Of a DNA stretch of 64,000 nt, positions 1 through 20,670 are shown piece after piece. Each line of letters opens with the position of its first letter. Position 1 is the stretch's first letter. A model generated the notes under the pieces. That model saw only the letters and a list, made by a program, of their open reading frames with translations. It was not told the DNA's origin and made no database searches. Source of the stretch: Sphaerolaimus hirsutus (Eukaryota > Nematoda > Chromadorea > Monhysterida > Sphaerolaimidae); contig OZ038457.1 of the NCBI GenBank assembly GCA_964036195.1, positions 2,517,180-2,581,179 on the forward strand. The letters run 5' to 3'. Both the position numbers and the translations under genes were made by a program.

Positions 1-82
1 AAATCGTTAAGTGGGGGGGGGCGAACCGGGCACTCAACCCACAGCCACATTACCCCCCAAACACCAATCCCAAATGCCCCCT

Positions 83-7931
<7,849 letters not shown>

Positions 7932-8000
7932 CTGGGTGGGACAGGGTATACAATGTGTGTGTGAGATGGTTTGTGGCGGATGGTGTATAGAGAGATTATA

Positions 8001-8392
8001 CCGTATTTCCTCGAAATACCCCCAGGGGGTTTATTTTTTCAGAGTGAGAATTTTGAGGGGGGGTAATTATTTCGCCAGAAATTTTTGAAATCCCAGTACT
8101 AATTCGTTGTTTGTAAGGTACGCAGACGTAGAAAAATGCAACGATAATCGACAAGAATAAGTGTTTCTATACTTATACAAGTAAATATGTAGATGGTATA
8201 AACACTGTTCTAACGTCACACAGTCATTGTTTTAACGTGTGTTCTGAATTGCCTGAATAACAAATGGCAGCTTTTGTGATATACGTTCTGTTTACACTCA
8301 ATTTTGAGGGGGTATTTCGAGGGCGGGTCTATTAATTCATAGTGCCCATTTTGAGGGGGGTCTTTCGAGGGGGGTAATTCGAGGAAATACGG
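8001..8392. mobile_element. CCGTATT-family MITE
   Basis: Same ends and TA flanks as 6,251-6,694. It lies just upstream (transcriptionally) of the transmembrane exon in the left arm; I see no equivalent at the matching place in the right arm. Confidence 0.85.
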
Positions 8393-8531
8393 TATTCATA
8401 TTCAGTTGACTGGGTGTATTGTGTGGAAGGACAAGCGATTGGTTCCGCTTTACATTTCGGGTGGGAACTGGGAACAAATTCAATTAGAATGTTGTCTTTT
8501 GATGAACACATTTTTTTCGAGTGGTTCCTTC

Positions 8532-8674
8532 TACGGTTCAAACGGGACCACGGTCCCGGTTCGGCGAAAAGTCAAGACTAGGGCGGTCCCGGTCCCGACA
8601 ATAACAAAATGCCAGTCCCGAGAAAATATTCTGGTCCCGGTCCCGGTCCGAAAACTGGTCCCGTTTCAACCCTA
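8532..8674. mobile_element. Short TAGGGTTC-family hAT-like MITE, GGTCCC core
   Basis: Ends TACGGTTCAAACGGG and CCCGTTTCAACCCTA flank about 110 bp of GGTCCC/GGACCG units. The target duplication is GTTCCTTC/GTTCCTTA (7 of 8). The allelic or paralogous copy is 25,279-25,421. Confidence 0.8.
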
Positions 8675-9913
8675 GTTCCTTATATCCTACTCAAATCTAG
8701 CCCCTGGGGCCAAACTCGATATGTAGAGCGCCTTACGTTCGTAATGCATTTGGGGCACCCAATTCCTAACATGAAAGATATTCAGATAGATCGAGGAGTG
8801 AAAAATTTGCTCGGATGCCAAGGTGAAACATCAACATAAAATCACACAAACTGTTATTAAAATGTTACAGAAAAACAGAAAACAAATGTTATTAGGTGCC
8901 CTTAACTATAATACGGTTCGGTGGCGAGCTATAAAAATTTCACCTATAAAAATAAGGTCGTAATACCGCGGTGCGGGGGCCCTTGCATAAACAAATAGAT
9001 ATTTGCTATCAATCAAGCATAATGAAGAAAATAGAAACCATGTGATTTGTGCACGCAAGCATGTAGGTTGTTGGACACCTTGTGAAAGTGACACCTGGGC
9101 CCAGATTTAATTAGGAAAGCAGGCGTGCCCAACTAAGCACGTTGGGGCGATTTTATAAACACACTATAACAATGGTATATTGTAATATTCATATTTATAA
9201 CAATATAACATAACACTATACTACTATACTATATCTTACTAATGTAAATCATGACGTAAATACCTATAACAATAAAGCACGCAGAAATGGAGGGGCTGCA
9301 AATCAGTGAAAACAATATTGTGAAATTTGCGCGCTTGCGTGCAAATAATGTCATAAATACCAAATGAATTGCACCCAAAATTTTGAAAAATTAAGGTAAT
9401 CATGAGTAAAATTTACCGCAATTTCTGCGCTAAACAAGTGCGGTACATGGTACGGTAAGGTAAATTTTCCAAAAAATGCGATATGATGGTACGGTGAATT
9501 CTGCCATCCTAGCAGAAACATACAAGGATCAAAGATGATTTCTTCAAGGGGCTTGATTTGAAAAAAAGCTCAAATCAAATTTTTTTTCGAATTTAAATTC
9601 ATTTACCATTTTTAAATTCATTTTTACCAAAATGGCCAAAAGTAGGGAGTAGAGGTAGCATGGGATAGCAATATATACAAGTGGTTATTTCTTCGAATAA
9701 AATTCTTACATTTTTTTGTTGATTATGTCATGTATATCAAACATATTCCATTGCAACAAATAAAATCAAAAGGAAAGGTAAATAAAATTGAGTGCGATGA
9801 CTCATACTTTAAGAGCATGTCGGATTTAATAAACACTTTAATTATATCTTGACTTATAACATGCTACATAAATAACAGGCAGAAATGGAAGGGGTGCTAA
9901 TCATTGAAAACAA

Positions 9914-12033
9914 TTGAGGCGTCCAATTCTAAAAGACGACAAGTCCAAAATATGAAAATTTTGAGTTAGGCCAGGAAACATCATCTGAGACTATTCCTGC
10001 ACATTTGTCATAATTTTCCATAAATTTTTTGACCTCACATCCTCGTACGACAAAGTGCCAAATTTGACATTTTTCACAAAATTGCAAAAAATTTGGGCAG
10101 GAAGTCGACAAGTCCACTTAGTTTTGGGCTAAAAGTCGACAAGTCCACCTTCTGCAGCCTTTTTTATGGGAAAAAAACGCAAGAAATGTGATAAGTCCAT
10201 CATGGACACCGATTTCTAAAAGTCGACAAGTCCATAAATTTCCCATAAGGCAGACGCGACGCGGGCGGGAACAAAAATGTTCTCGAGTGCAAGAAGTCGA
10301 CAAGTAAACACTTTCCCGATCAAGTCCGGCCCCCCATTTTTTATTTCACTTCTGACGTCCTATCTCCTGTTCTAGGACGCGCCAGAAGCTGAAACTTGAG
10401 GTAGATATTGGCGCAACCCCCCTCTACTTCGCATGAATTGAAGGGGTCGCGGCGACCCCCTACAGGGTGGGTCGCCGAGTGCAAAAAAAAATTGCAGCTT
10501 TTTTAGTGTCCCACACAGGTCCGGCCCCCACTGATTTCTTTCACTGCGGGTGCTGTACCTCCACCTGTGGGTGGGGTATAAATCTAAAATTTTGGGGATG
10601 TGTCGCCAACACCCCTCCCCTACTATACACTGGCCAGGCGGTCTTTGGCAACTCACCACAGTGTGGGGTGCAAAGTTTAAAATTTATGTAAATGTTACTG
10701 TCCCACACAAGTACAGCATCCAATTGAATTTCAAAAAATGGACACTTTTGTGTTGTTTTAACACTAATGTGGTTGACAATGTGAAATAAGCATGAAATAT
10801 CCTCTAAAAAATATCTTATCCGACATAAAACTGCCCACCACATGAACCCCTCCCCCCAAGTGGGTGACAAAAAATCACTTTTTACAACTTTTTCATCAAA
10901 CACTAGAACTGCTGGTTTACAATGATTTATAGAGGAGGGTTGAAGGTTTCAAATTGTGTAAAAAACCTTACCTCAAAAATGCCTTCATAAGAAAATTTGC
11001 TGGGGGCGAATTTCAAATCGTGAATTAAGCCTATTTTTGTTCCTGCAATGATGTCATTTTTACAATTTGAAATTCACCCCCAGCAAATTTTCTTATGAAG
11101 GCATTTTTGAGGTAAGATTTTTTACACAACTTGAGACCTTTAACCCTCCCCTATAAATTATTGTAAACCAGCCGTTCAAGTGTCTAATAAAAAAGGCTGT
11201 AAAAAGTGATTTTTTTGTCACCCACTTGGGGGAAGGTGTTCATGTGGTGGCCAGTTTTAGGTCGGATAAGATATTTTTTAGAGGATATTTCATGCTTATT
11301 TCACATTGTCAACCACATTAGTGTTAAAACAACACAAAAGTGTCCATTTTTTGAAATTCAATTGGATGCTGGACTTGTGTGGGACAGTAACATTTTAATA
11401 AATTTTAAACTTTGCACCCCACACTGTGGTGAGTTGCCAAAAACCGCCTGGCCAGTGTATAGTAGGGGAGGGGTGTTGGCGACACATTCCCAATAATTTT
11501 AGATCTATACCCCTCCTACAGCTGGAGATACGGGACCCGCAGTGTAAGAAATCAACCGGGGGCCGGACCTGTGCGGGACAGTGAAAACGCTGCAAATTTT
11601 TTTCACGTATATGGCGACCCCCTCTATAGTGAGTCGCTGCTGCCCCATTTATTCATGCGGGGTAGTGGGGGGTTGCGCCTATATACCACCCAAGTTTTAG
11701 TTGTCCACCCCTCCCGCAACCGGAGATATGGCCTGCGAAGTGAAAAAAAAAATAGGCGGCCGGACTTGATCGGGAAGGTGTTTACATTTTCCTCCCAAAA
11801 ACAGTTTTGTTCTGTCTGAGTAGAATTTTATAGACACCCCATTTTTCACATATACGTTGAGAGCAGGGGCTGAAAATTTGACACTTTATTGTTAACATTT
11901 GGAACTTAATGTTGAGCACGAGAGAGCCCCATTGGACGCACCTTGGACCTGGAATTGGAAATGAAACTTAAAATGCGATTTACTCAAAACCGCATTTTGT
12001 TGACTTGTCGACTTTTAGAATAAGACGCCTCCA
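9914..12033. mobile_element. GAGGCGTCC-family element, split by a nested insertion
   Basis: Left end GAGGCGTCCAATTCTAAAAG, right end the reverse complement of GGAGGCGTCTTATTC. The interior repeats the unit AAGTCGACAAGTCCA several times. The right-arm partner is uninterrupted (20,671-21,291); here 1.48 kb has been inserted (10,307-11,782). Confidence 0.75.
10307..11782. mobile_element. AACAC-family fold-back element, TA target, private to the left arm
   Basis: Ends AACACTTTCCCGATCAAGTC and its near reverse complement, flanked by TA (10,305-10,306 and 11,783-11,784). The right arm has one TA at the matching place (20,921-20,922). The element is largely self-complementary: 10,500-10,985 pairs with about 11,100-11,600 around a short loop near 11,000-11,080. 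No coding frame of note. A 292-bp relative is at 35,448-35,739. Confidence 0.88.
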
Positions 12034-12479
12034 TTATGTCTGTATTTGAAATTTGTGCGCGCAAAAAAACACAAAGTTAATTACTATAATTTATTTAAAG
12101 TGAAGGATATTCAGGTAAAATTTACCGCAATTTCGGTGTGCTACAGTGAATTTGGAAATTGATGTAAATGGTATGGCGCCTTAAATTCTGCCACCCTAAC
12201 TGTGACATCTGAATGTGTATCAGTTATCAAAAATCTCTTTTAAATGCATGGGGTTTAAGAAAAAAATAAGCAAGGGGGGTTACCCTGCTACATTGAGTGT
12301 GAAATGGGGTAAATTTCGAATATTCTGGACATTTGAAAAAGGTGTTTTTATTTTAAAACGTGAGGCATCCCTAGTTGAAAAATATTGCGGTGTGTGCAAT
12401 GTACATAAATACAAGCATGCATGCAGCAATACAGTGTTACTCCTCAGCCAGCTTTGAATCGGCATGGGAAGTTGTGAAC

Positions 12480-12912
12480 TAGGGTTCAAACGGGATCCCG
12501 ATCCCGATCCCGGATCCCGTGAAATCTCTGGATTTAGCAGTCCCGATCCCGATCCCGAAAATTTTCAAATCCCGATCCCGAGAAACTCCCAAATACGGGA
12601 TCCCGATCCCGGAAAAATTAGTTGAAATTATAAGAAGTGAAAAAATGACATTTTTGCATGCAAAAATGTGAATACAAACCCCCAGCGTCCATTTTATGCC
12701 AATTTTCTGGCATCCAACAGTGTTTTGAGACCTTTATGAACAACTGTGAATGCCAGAACATTGGCCAAAATCTCTATCCCAAGACCCCATCCCGGAAAAA
12801 TGCCAATCCCGATCCCGATCCCGTGACCCCAATCCCGGCCAATCCCGATCCCGATCCCGAAATCTCAAAAAACCAATCCCGATCCCGAAAAGTCAATCCC
12901 GTTTGAACCCTA
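12480..12912. mobile_element. TAGGGTTC-family hAT-like MITE, GATCCC core
   Basis: Ends TAGGGTTCAAACGGG and CCCGTTTGAACCCTA. The flanking 8-mers TTGTGAAC and ATGGGAAC agree at 6 of 8. The interior is runs of CCCGAT hexamers on both sides of a ~150-bp unique middle that closely resembles the middle of 23,889-24,498. Confidence 0.82.
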
Positions 12913-13220
12913 ATGGGAACCAGTTGACATTTGGTGTTGTCGTCAACTAGTGTGTAGGACCAATTTCACGAGCCGACAGACGTGTCGGGCGCCTTACCTT
13001 CCAATTGGATCTAGCCCCTGATAAATTATGCACCCGACCACCGCCAACGTCAGGCGCGCTTATCCGGCATGTCGTATACTAACTCTGGAGAGCAAAAAGC
13101 CCCGCATCAAAGTCACCCAGCAGCGGCAGTTAATGTCAAGCAGAAGGCATTAATACCCCCGACGTGTTGACGTGGGCAGCACTTTGCGTGTCACACGCGT
13201 GACAACGCACCAGAGGATAA

Positions 13221-13572
13221 GTAACATCCAGTGGGGGTAAGTAACATCCAGTGGGGGGAAGTAACATCCAGTGGGGGTAAGTAACATCCAGTGGGGGTAA
13301 GTAACATCCAGCGGGGGAAGTAACATCCAGTGGGGATAAGTAACATCCAACGGGGTAAGTAACATCCAGTACGGGGGAAGTAACATCCAGTGGGGATAAG
13401 TAACATCCAACGGGGGAAGTAATATCCAGCGGGGGAAGTAACATCCAGTGGGGATAAGTAACATCCAACGGGGGAAGTAACATCAAGTGGGGATAAGTAA
13501 CATCCAATGGGGGAAGTAACATCCAGCGGGGGAAGTAACATCCAGTGGGGGGGGGGTGAGTAACATCCAGTT
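13221..13572. repeat. Tandem array of a ~20-bp unit, about 18 copies
   Basis: Unit GTAACATCCAGTGGGGGTAA with variants in the GGGG part. I count about 18 copies. The matching array in the right arm (19,761-19,935) has about 9. The Pro/Leu-rich open frames through it follow from the repeat and are not genes. Confidence 0.93.
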
Positions 13573-14260
13573 GACTTTGGCTAGGGTTTGTCCTGGCCCT
13601 GTTGCATGACTGTAAAGTGTAAAGTGTCAAATGTCATGTAAAATGTCATGTCAACAAATAAAATATAAGATTGTGTTTATTACTGAACTTTTGAAATTTT
13701 GCATGACATTTGATACATTTGTACAACATTTTGTATGACATTTTACACTTGAATTTACTCTTTACAGGGTGCGGGACTACCCCATAGACATAGGGACTAT
13801 CTATTATATCGAAAATCAAACATTTTTACATATCAAAGATCGATATCGAGTCATATCGTCTGAAAACTGAAAACTAAACTGATTTGGAAAGTGTAAATGT
13901 GACAAAAATGCACTGTATGTTTACAGTGCAGGATGTTATTGCAACTGCTTTATGTATTCAGGTAATGAGCAACAAGGAACAAGCTCACAGAGTGAATAGC
14001 AAAGCACAAACTCATCAAACAACCTTAGCTTAGGCATAAATATATGTAATTAATTATAATTATAACGAGTTGCCATTGCTCTATCAACACCCTCTTTGCT
14101 ATACCGCGCCTTCAAAGAAAATGTGGGTGGGGTAAATATGAAAAATTTGTCATGTCATCCGATGCAAATTGGATTAAAAGTCAAAATAAAAACACATACA
14201 CGGAATTTTTAATTAACTTCGTGCTCATACACAAATGTATTTATCACGGTCACTCGCAAC
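13573..14260. other. Repeat-rich flank, no gene
   Basis: From 13,600 to 13,790 the sequence consists of TGACATTTTACA-type units; the same units recur at 19,560-19,730, 59,264-59,690 and 63,555-63,773. The rest is AT-rich and matches the right arm at 18,800-19,560 without recognisable coding. Confidence 0.6.
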
Positions 14261-14679
14261 TAGGGATGGCAGTTTTTTTAAACCGTTCGAGACCGTTTTT
14301 TAAACCCCGGTCAGTACTTATGCACTACGCATTTTCGTGATTTTTTGCATACAAGCGCGCAATTTCACATATTTACACATTGTATTGGTGGTCAGTTTTC
14401 AGTGGTTTTGAGGCATTTTTAGTGTAAAAGGTTCCATTTGTTCATGCTATTGTGTAATAATCAGCCGTGATATGCAAGTGTAGTATATCCAGATAATGTG
14501 CTCCCACATCTACAGTGTGAAACATGACTGTCAATGTATTAGGCTTACCCTTCAACCTTATTTAAGTATTTGAAGTCATGAACCTTCACCAAAAGGCGAT
14601 ATACATAACATAAGTAGACGTTTTAAAACACGTTTTTTTTTAAAACATGGTCACTGAAAATATGTTTTTTCCATCCCTA
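14261..14679. mobile_element. TAGGGATGG-family hAT-like MITE (shared)
   Basis: Ends TAGGGATGG and CCATCCCTA, interior rich in AAACCGTT and long A/T runs. Flanking octamers CTCGCAAC and CTCGCGAG agree only partly. The same insertion is at 18,389-18,794, so it predates the split of the arms. Confidence 0.78.
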
Positions 14680-14817
14680 CTCGCGAGTCGCGACTACTCA
14701 GACTGTTCAAGTATTTAGCTTTTCATGCACAAACTCAATATGTATTGTGCTTTCTGTATAAAAGCTTCATCCATAGATAGCGAACCAGAGTTGTTATAAA
14801 TAATGAACTTTTTCAAA

Positions 14818-16360
14818 ATACCGTATTACCTCGAATTATCCCCCCCTTGAATTAACCCCCCCTCAAAATGGGCTGGGAAAAAATACCCCCTCTCCGGAAT
14901 GATGTACATCATGGATGCAATGTAAACTGGTGGAAAATATAAATGAGAAAATCACTTTATTGTATTTTACAGATCCTACATGCAAGCTGTCAGGCTGTCA
15001 TCTTGTGTGAGGGTGACCCCAAGTGTTCACTATATATACCCTAGGGGGCACCCCCCTCAGGCCACCCTTGGTGCAGAAAATAATTTTTTAATCATTTTTT
15101 TCTGGAAAATATAAATGAGAATTCCATACAAATTTTTGTTCCTGATGAAATTGAAATTATTTATAAATTTTTTTCTAGACACTTTAGACAAAAAAGTTGT
15201 TTTGACATTGGTAGAGTGTAAGTACGTGCAACTTTTCTACCCCCTCAGAAACCCCAGAAGCCCCACACGATGATGACATTGTTGATCAAATAAAAAAATT
15301 TTTTGGAGAAAAACATAGGTTAGAAAAAGTGGACAATCCACTATCCCAAGCTATTTATGGAGCACATGGGGGCCATAATTGGCTCGCTCAGTGTCAGGGG
15401 CAACATATGGCTGCTCCTGGGTTCCGTTTTTGCACTTATGTATTTTTTATAGCAAATGATAAAAACAGCCCTGTGTAAAGAGGGCACTCGCGTGACAGCG
15501 TGTCCGGCGCCTGCAGTGTCATGATTCAAATTACAAAATACTTGTGCCCATTCAATGTGGGCACTAATTATCTGATAAAAACCTATAGGGGCCGATGGGC
15601 AATGTGCCCTGTATCTAGTGTGACTGGCCCAGACAAATAAAGAGGTCATGTCCAGAAAATCAAAAATCAGTTTTTTTATTACAACCACAATTTAGGTAAT
15701 CACAAAGTTTCAAATCATTGTTGACATGGCTTCGTGGCACATGTCTGTATATTGGGGGTAATTTTTGTGTGGGGGAGTGGGCTGGGGGTCAAAATATACC
15801 CCCCTACTTACCAGTGGGTCAAAAGATGGCTTTGGGCAAGCCACAAGGAATTTTTTTTTTGAAAAAGCACCAACACAAGTGTATTCATCACTCGTGTTGT
15901 CAGCACACCAAAAAAAGGCTGCACACATTACCGCAGCCATATTTTGTGTGGTTTTTTGAAAATTCTCATTTATATTTTCCGGGAAAAAATTGGCAAAATT
16001 TTTTCATTTATCTGTAGCAGCAGAACAGGGGGGTGCCATGGGGTGCCACTTGGCATTTATGTAGGCAAATGTTGTGGGCACCCCCACAACAAATGGCAGC
16101 CATAGTGGGCTGCACGTTTCCCTGTGAGATTGTTATGAAAAATGAGGTACCTGATTTCTCATTTAAATGTGCCACCAGTTTACATGATGTATTTGACAAA
16201 CCTTTCCCCGGACTTTAGAGGGGGGGGGGGTATTTTTAGGTCAGCATTATAATTGCCAACATACAATCTACAATCACATACAAAATAACTTGTAAATAAT
16301 AAAAATGACACATGAATCATTGAAACAGCAGTCAAACACAACCCACCAAGTAAACAAATA
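14818..16360. other. Palindrome spacer, left part (repetitive, no gene)
   Basis: No convincing gene. It opens at 14,821 with an end of the CCGTATT family in its variant form (CCGTATTACCTCGAATTATC) and continues with low-complexity, C-run and G-run sequence up to a GGGGGGGGGG stretch near 16,220. It appears to be a larger repeat inserted into the hAT-like element that starts at 14,786. Short open frames here show no domain or splice context. It ends at the assembly gap. Confidence 0.6.
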
Positions 16361-16560
16361 NNNNNNNNNNNNNNNNNNNNNNNNNNNNNNNNNNNNNNNN
16401 NNNNNNNNNNNNNNNNNNNNNNNNNNNNNNNNNNNNNNNNNNNNNNNNNNNNNNNNNNNNNNNNNNNNNNNNNNNNNNNNNNNNNNNNNNNNNNNNNNNN
16501 NNNNNNNNNNNNNNNNNNNNNNNNNNNNNNNNNNNNNNNNNNNNNNNNNNNNNNNNNNNN
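16361..16560. other. Assembly gap of 200 N
   Basis: Exactly 200 N in a row. The gap lies at the centre of the inverted repeat, so no sequence in the window physically connects the two arms. The round size suggests a scaffolding placeholder rather than a measured distance. Confidence 0.99.
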
Positions 16561-18251
16561 AAGTATATGATAGCATGTCAAAAAAATATTTTTCCATGTT
16601 CAAAAACTGGGTCAAATTGACATACAGAGTTTAGACATCACTAAATTGACTACAAAAATAGAATCTGCAGGTTGTCCTAATCATTTTAAGTGTTGAATGA
16701 TTCAAATCAGCCCAGAAATAGTTGAGTTATTAAGCTTCAAAGACACCCATCCCAGATTGCCAATTTTTTTGTATATTTGATGACCATCTTTTTATAGACC
16801 CCCCTTATCTCGGGCCTGGGGGGATTATTTGAGCAAACAAAAAAATTTCGTGGTAGCCCCAGCATCAAACCCCCAACATACTCAAACGGCATCAAAATTG
16901 GGCAAGGGACAAGACATTGGGAAGCAAAAAAGTGCGGAGGAGCCCCCTGCCTACTGTTTCTCTATGTGTGAAAAGTCTCAACTATTCTGGACGGTAGTGT
17001 ATATCTTATTGATAACTGATGTCCATAAACATGTTCATTATTTACTGTGAAAGTGCAAAGTGCACTGTGAAACCGGACCGAAGGCCTGGACAGAATCTCG
17101 CCAGTTCATTATAGTGCGGTATACTTATACTTTTGCATTTTTTTCGCGCTTGTAATTTCCACAGTTGTGAAATATATCCCCATTTATTCGAAAAGTACAT
17201 ATACTCGAGTACTTTGTGCATATACTTTTGAAAAAGTACCTGTACTAACCTGTACGCGTATCTTTGAAAAGTACACGTGTACAGAAAATGTACTTTTATA
17301 TCATATCATATGAATAAATCATATGTATCATTTTTCTAAAAGAAATACTAAATAATCTCTTCCACTGTAAAAATTGCTCCACATGTAAAAAGTGGTGCTT
17401 TTACATTTTCTATGAAAAAGTACCCAAGTTTACATATTATACTCGGTTGTACATTTTCCGAGGAAAAAAGTAACCAATTTTACATTTTTCCTGGGAAAAA
17501 GTATTTTACTCACATGTACTCATGAGTAGGGTTGGAAAAAAAACGTTTTTTTTTTAACTCGATGTTTTTTTTATAAAAAAAACGTTTTTTTTTTAAAAGC
17601 TCCCAGATATGACCTAGTGTCAACATATATAGGTATATCAGACACTGGCAATACTCTGTGATGTTAAATATGACCATATAATGGCTGTGGAGCCATGGGA
17701 TAGCATTATAAGTGGTGATTTGTGTCAAAAATATCCATTTTTCGTCGACATATCGTTCGTATATCGCCTTATAGTCGAATGTTCGTGACTTCAGGTAAAG
17801 TTTGGCACGGAATGGTGATCAAACAAGGTTATAAAAGGAGGTTGTTACTTTGGGAGTGAAGTTACACACTGTGGAGGTACATGGAAGCACATTACCTCAA
17901 TATTATATATTACAGCAACATATGTCGGCTTATTCACCCATGGTAGCACATAGAAATGGATGTTTTGATACTAAAAATGCAACAATACCAATGAAAACAA
18001 CCACCAATGTCAATTTGTGTGTGAAATTGCGCGCTTGCGCGCAAAAATTTTGCAAAATACCTAGTGCTTAGTACTAAAAATTTCGGCCGATGTTTTTAAA
18101 AAAAACAAAACATTTCGGACGTCATGTTTAAAAAAAAAAAAACGTTTAAAAAAAACATCGGCCAACCCTACTCATGAGTACAGGTAAAAAAGTATTTTAC
18201 ATTTATTGTATTCAGGTGTGAATAAATTAAGTACTTTACATATACATATAC
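16561..18251. other. Palindrome spacer, right part (repetitive, no gene)
   Basis: No gene seen. From about 17,160 the sequence is the GTAC-rich interior typical of the CAGAGTTGTTA hAT-like family (compare 4,289-4,908). Its right end (CAACTCTG) is near 18,280, and a second hAT-like element (17,527-18,170) is nested inside. The left end of the outer element is not recognisable before the gap. Confidence 0.6.
17527..18170. mobile_element. TAGGGTTGG-family hAT-like MITE
   Basis: Ends TAGGGTTGG and CCAACCCTA with a perfect 8-bp duplication CTCATGAG (17,519-17,526 and 18,171-18,178). Subterminal parts are A and T runs around ACGT. Nested inside a GTAC-rich CAGAG-family element. Confidence 0.88.
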
Positions 18252-18388
18252 TTTGAAAAAGTTCATTATTTATCACAACTCTGGTTCGCTATCTATGAGT
18301 GAAGCTTTTATACAGAAAGCACAATACATACTGAGTTTCCGCATGAAAAGCTAAATACTTGAACAGTCTGACTCTGAGTAGTCGCGAG

Positions 18389-18794
18389 TAGGGATGGGAA
18401 AAACATATTTTCAGCGACCATGTTTTTAAAAAAACAACGTCTACTTAAGACATTTTTTTGAATAACAGTGTTTTAAGTTTCCAAACTACACATACATACA
18501 TGATATATCCAGTGCCACTACTTTGTGATTTTTAGCTGGATATACTATTGTAGTACATTAGCTGGATATACTACACTTGCATATCACTGCTTATTATTTC
18601 ACAATAGCATGAGCAGATGGAACCTTTTACACCTAAAATGCCTCAAAACCACTGAAAACGACCACCAAGTATAATGTGTAAATATGTGAAATTGCGCGCT
18701 TGTATGCAAAAAATCACGACAATGCGTAGTACATAAGTACTGACCGGGGTTTTAAAAAAACGGTCTCGAACGGTTTAAAAAACTGCCATCCCTA
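18389..18794. mobile_element. TAGGGATGG-family hAT-like MITE (shared)
   Basis: Partner of 14,261-14,679. Target duplication GTCGCGAG/GTCGCTAG (7 of 8). Confidence 0.82.
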
Positions 18795-20670
18795 GTCGCT
18801 AGTGACCGTGATAAATACATTTGTGTATGAGCACGAAGTTAATTAAAAATTCCGTGTATGTGTTTTTATTTTGACTTTTAATCCAATTAGCATCGGATGA
18901 CATGACAAATTTTTCATATTTACCCCACCCACATTTTCTTTGAAGGCGCGGTATAGCAAATAGTGTGTTGATAGAGCAATGGCAACTCGTTATAATTATA
19001 ATTAATTACATATATTTATGCCTAAGCTATGGTTGTTTGATGAGTTTGTGCTTTGCTATTCACTCTGTGAGCTTGTTCCTTGTTGCTCATTACCTAAATA
19101 CATAAAGCAGTTGCAATAACATCCTGCACTGTAAACATACAGTGCATTTTTGTCACATTTACACTGTGCTATAAAGCTGCTTTCCAAATCAGTTTAGTTT
19201 TCAGTTGACCATTCATATTTTCTCAATATTCCATGTGCATTTGAACATCATGATCTAACCCATCAACTCAAGTCCAGTTTACATGGCAATCAGTTGAAAC
19301 CTGATGTCAACTAGAGTGTGTAGAACCAATGCTGAAAAATAGAACAAAATATAAATCTGTGTAGTTGATATGAGTTGATATGAGTTCCCTGTAAAATGTC
19401 AAGAAAAATGTAAACAGATGCTATTATTTACTTGACATGTTACATATTAACTGCCAAGGTGTTGGGTTGAGACGATATGACTCAATATCGATCTTTGATA
19501 TGTAAAAATATTTGATATTCAATATAATATATAGTCCCAACCTACCTATGTCTATGGGGTAGTCCCGCACCCTGTAAAGTGTAAATTCAAGTGTAAAATG
19601 TCATACAAAATGTTGTACAAATGTATAAAATGTCATGCAAAATTTCAAAAGTTCAGTAATAAACACAATCTTATATTTTATTTGTTGACATGACATTTTA
19701 CATGACATTTGACACTTTACAGTCATGCAACAGGCCCAGGACAAACCCTAGCCAAAGTCAACTGGATGTTACTCACCCCCCCACTGGATGTTACTTCCCC
19801 CGCTGGATGTTACTTACCCCCACTGGATGTTAATTCCCCCGCTGGATGTTACTTACCCCCACTGGATGTTACTTACTCCCACTGGATGTTACTTACCCCC
19901 ACTGGATGTTACTTACCCCCACTGGATGTTACTTATCCTCTGGTGCGTTGTCACGCGTGTGACACGCAAAGTGCTGCCCACGTCAACACGTCGGGGGTAT
20001 TAATGCCTTCTGCTTGACATTAACTGCTGCTTCTGGGTGACTTTGATGCGAGGCTTTTTGCTCTCCAGACTTAGTATACGACTTGCCGGATAAGCACGCC
20101 TGACGTTGGCAGTGGTCGGGTGCATAATTTATCAGGGGCTAGATCCAATAGGAAGGTAAGGCGCCCGACACGTCTGTCGGCTCGTGAAATTGGTCCTAGA
20201 CTCTAGTTGACAACAACACCAACTGTCAACTGGTTCCAATGCCGATTCAACGCTGGCTTAGGAGTACCACTGTATTGCTGCATGCATGCTTGTAAATATG
20301 TACATTGCACACACCGCAATATTTTTCAACTAGGGGTGCCTCACGTTTTTAAATAGAAACACTTAAATGTCCAGAATATTCTAAATTTACCCCATTTCAC
20401 ACTCAACGTAGCAGGGTACCCCCCTGCTAGACCCCCCTTGCCTATTTTTTTTCTTAAACCCCATGCATTTAAAAGAGATTTTTGATAACTGATACACGTA
20501 CAGATGACACAGTTAGGGTGGAAGAAATACCATTTACATCAATTTCCAACATTCACTGTAGCACACCGAAATTGCGGTAAATTTTACCTGAATATCCTTC
20601 ACTTTAAAAAAAATTCTAGTAATTAACTTTGTGTTTTTTTGCGCGCACAAATTTCAAATACAGACATAAT
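18795..20670. other. Right-arm region around the tandem array, no exon found
   Basis: Matches left-arm 12,035-14,260. Contains TGACATTT-type repeats (19,560-19,730), the short array at 19,761-19,935, remnants of the GTTGACATTTGGTGT inverted-repeat family (19,280-19,330 and 20,190-20,240) and AT-rich sequence. No coding exon recognised. Confidence 0.6.
19761..19935. repeat. Tandem array of a ~20-bp unit, about 9 copies
   Basis: Reverse-complement partner of the array at 13,221-13,572 (unit CTGGATGTTACTTACCCCCA), with about half as many units. Confidence 0.92.

Larger units (their letters stand above)
7932..13220. other. Left-arm region upstream of exon A: repeats, no exon found
   Basis: This is where the ectodomain exons should lie, but I find no fibronectin-type or signal-peptide exon. 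It holds MITEs (8,001; 8,532; 9,914; 12,480), AT-rich sequence with GGTAC-rich remnants (9,430-9,500), and the single-copy empty sites of right-arm insertions: TTCAAGGG at 9,543-9,550 and CTTATAAC at 9,853-9,860. Confidence 0.65.

Noticed and set aside
13221..13572. CRISPR-like array
   Set aside because: The units are contiguous with no unique spacers, and the genome is animal.
13136..13630. Open frames of 100-160 codons rich in Leu, Pro and Trp
   Set aside because: They follow from the ~20-bp tandem unit, exist in several frames at once and change length with copy number between arms.
15341..15688. 115-codon minus-strand frame in the palindrome spacer
   Set aside because: No recognisable domain and located in repetitive sequence beside C/G runs.
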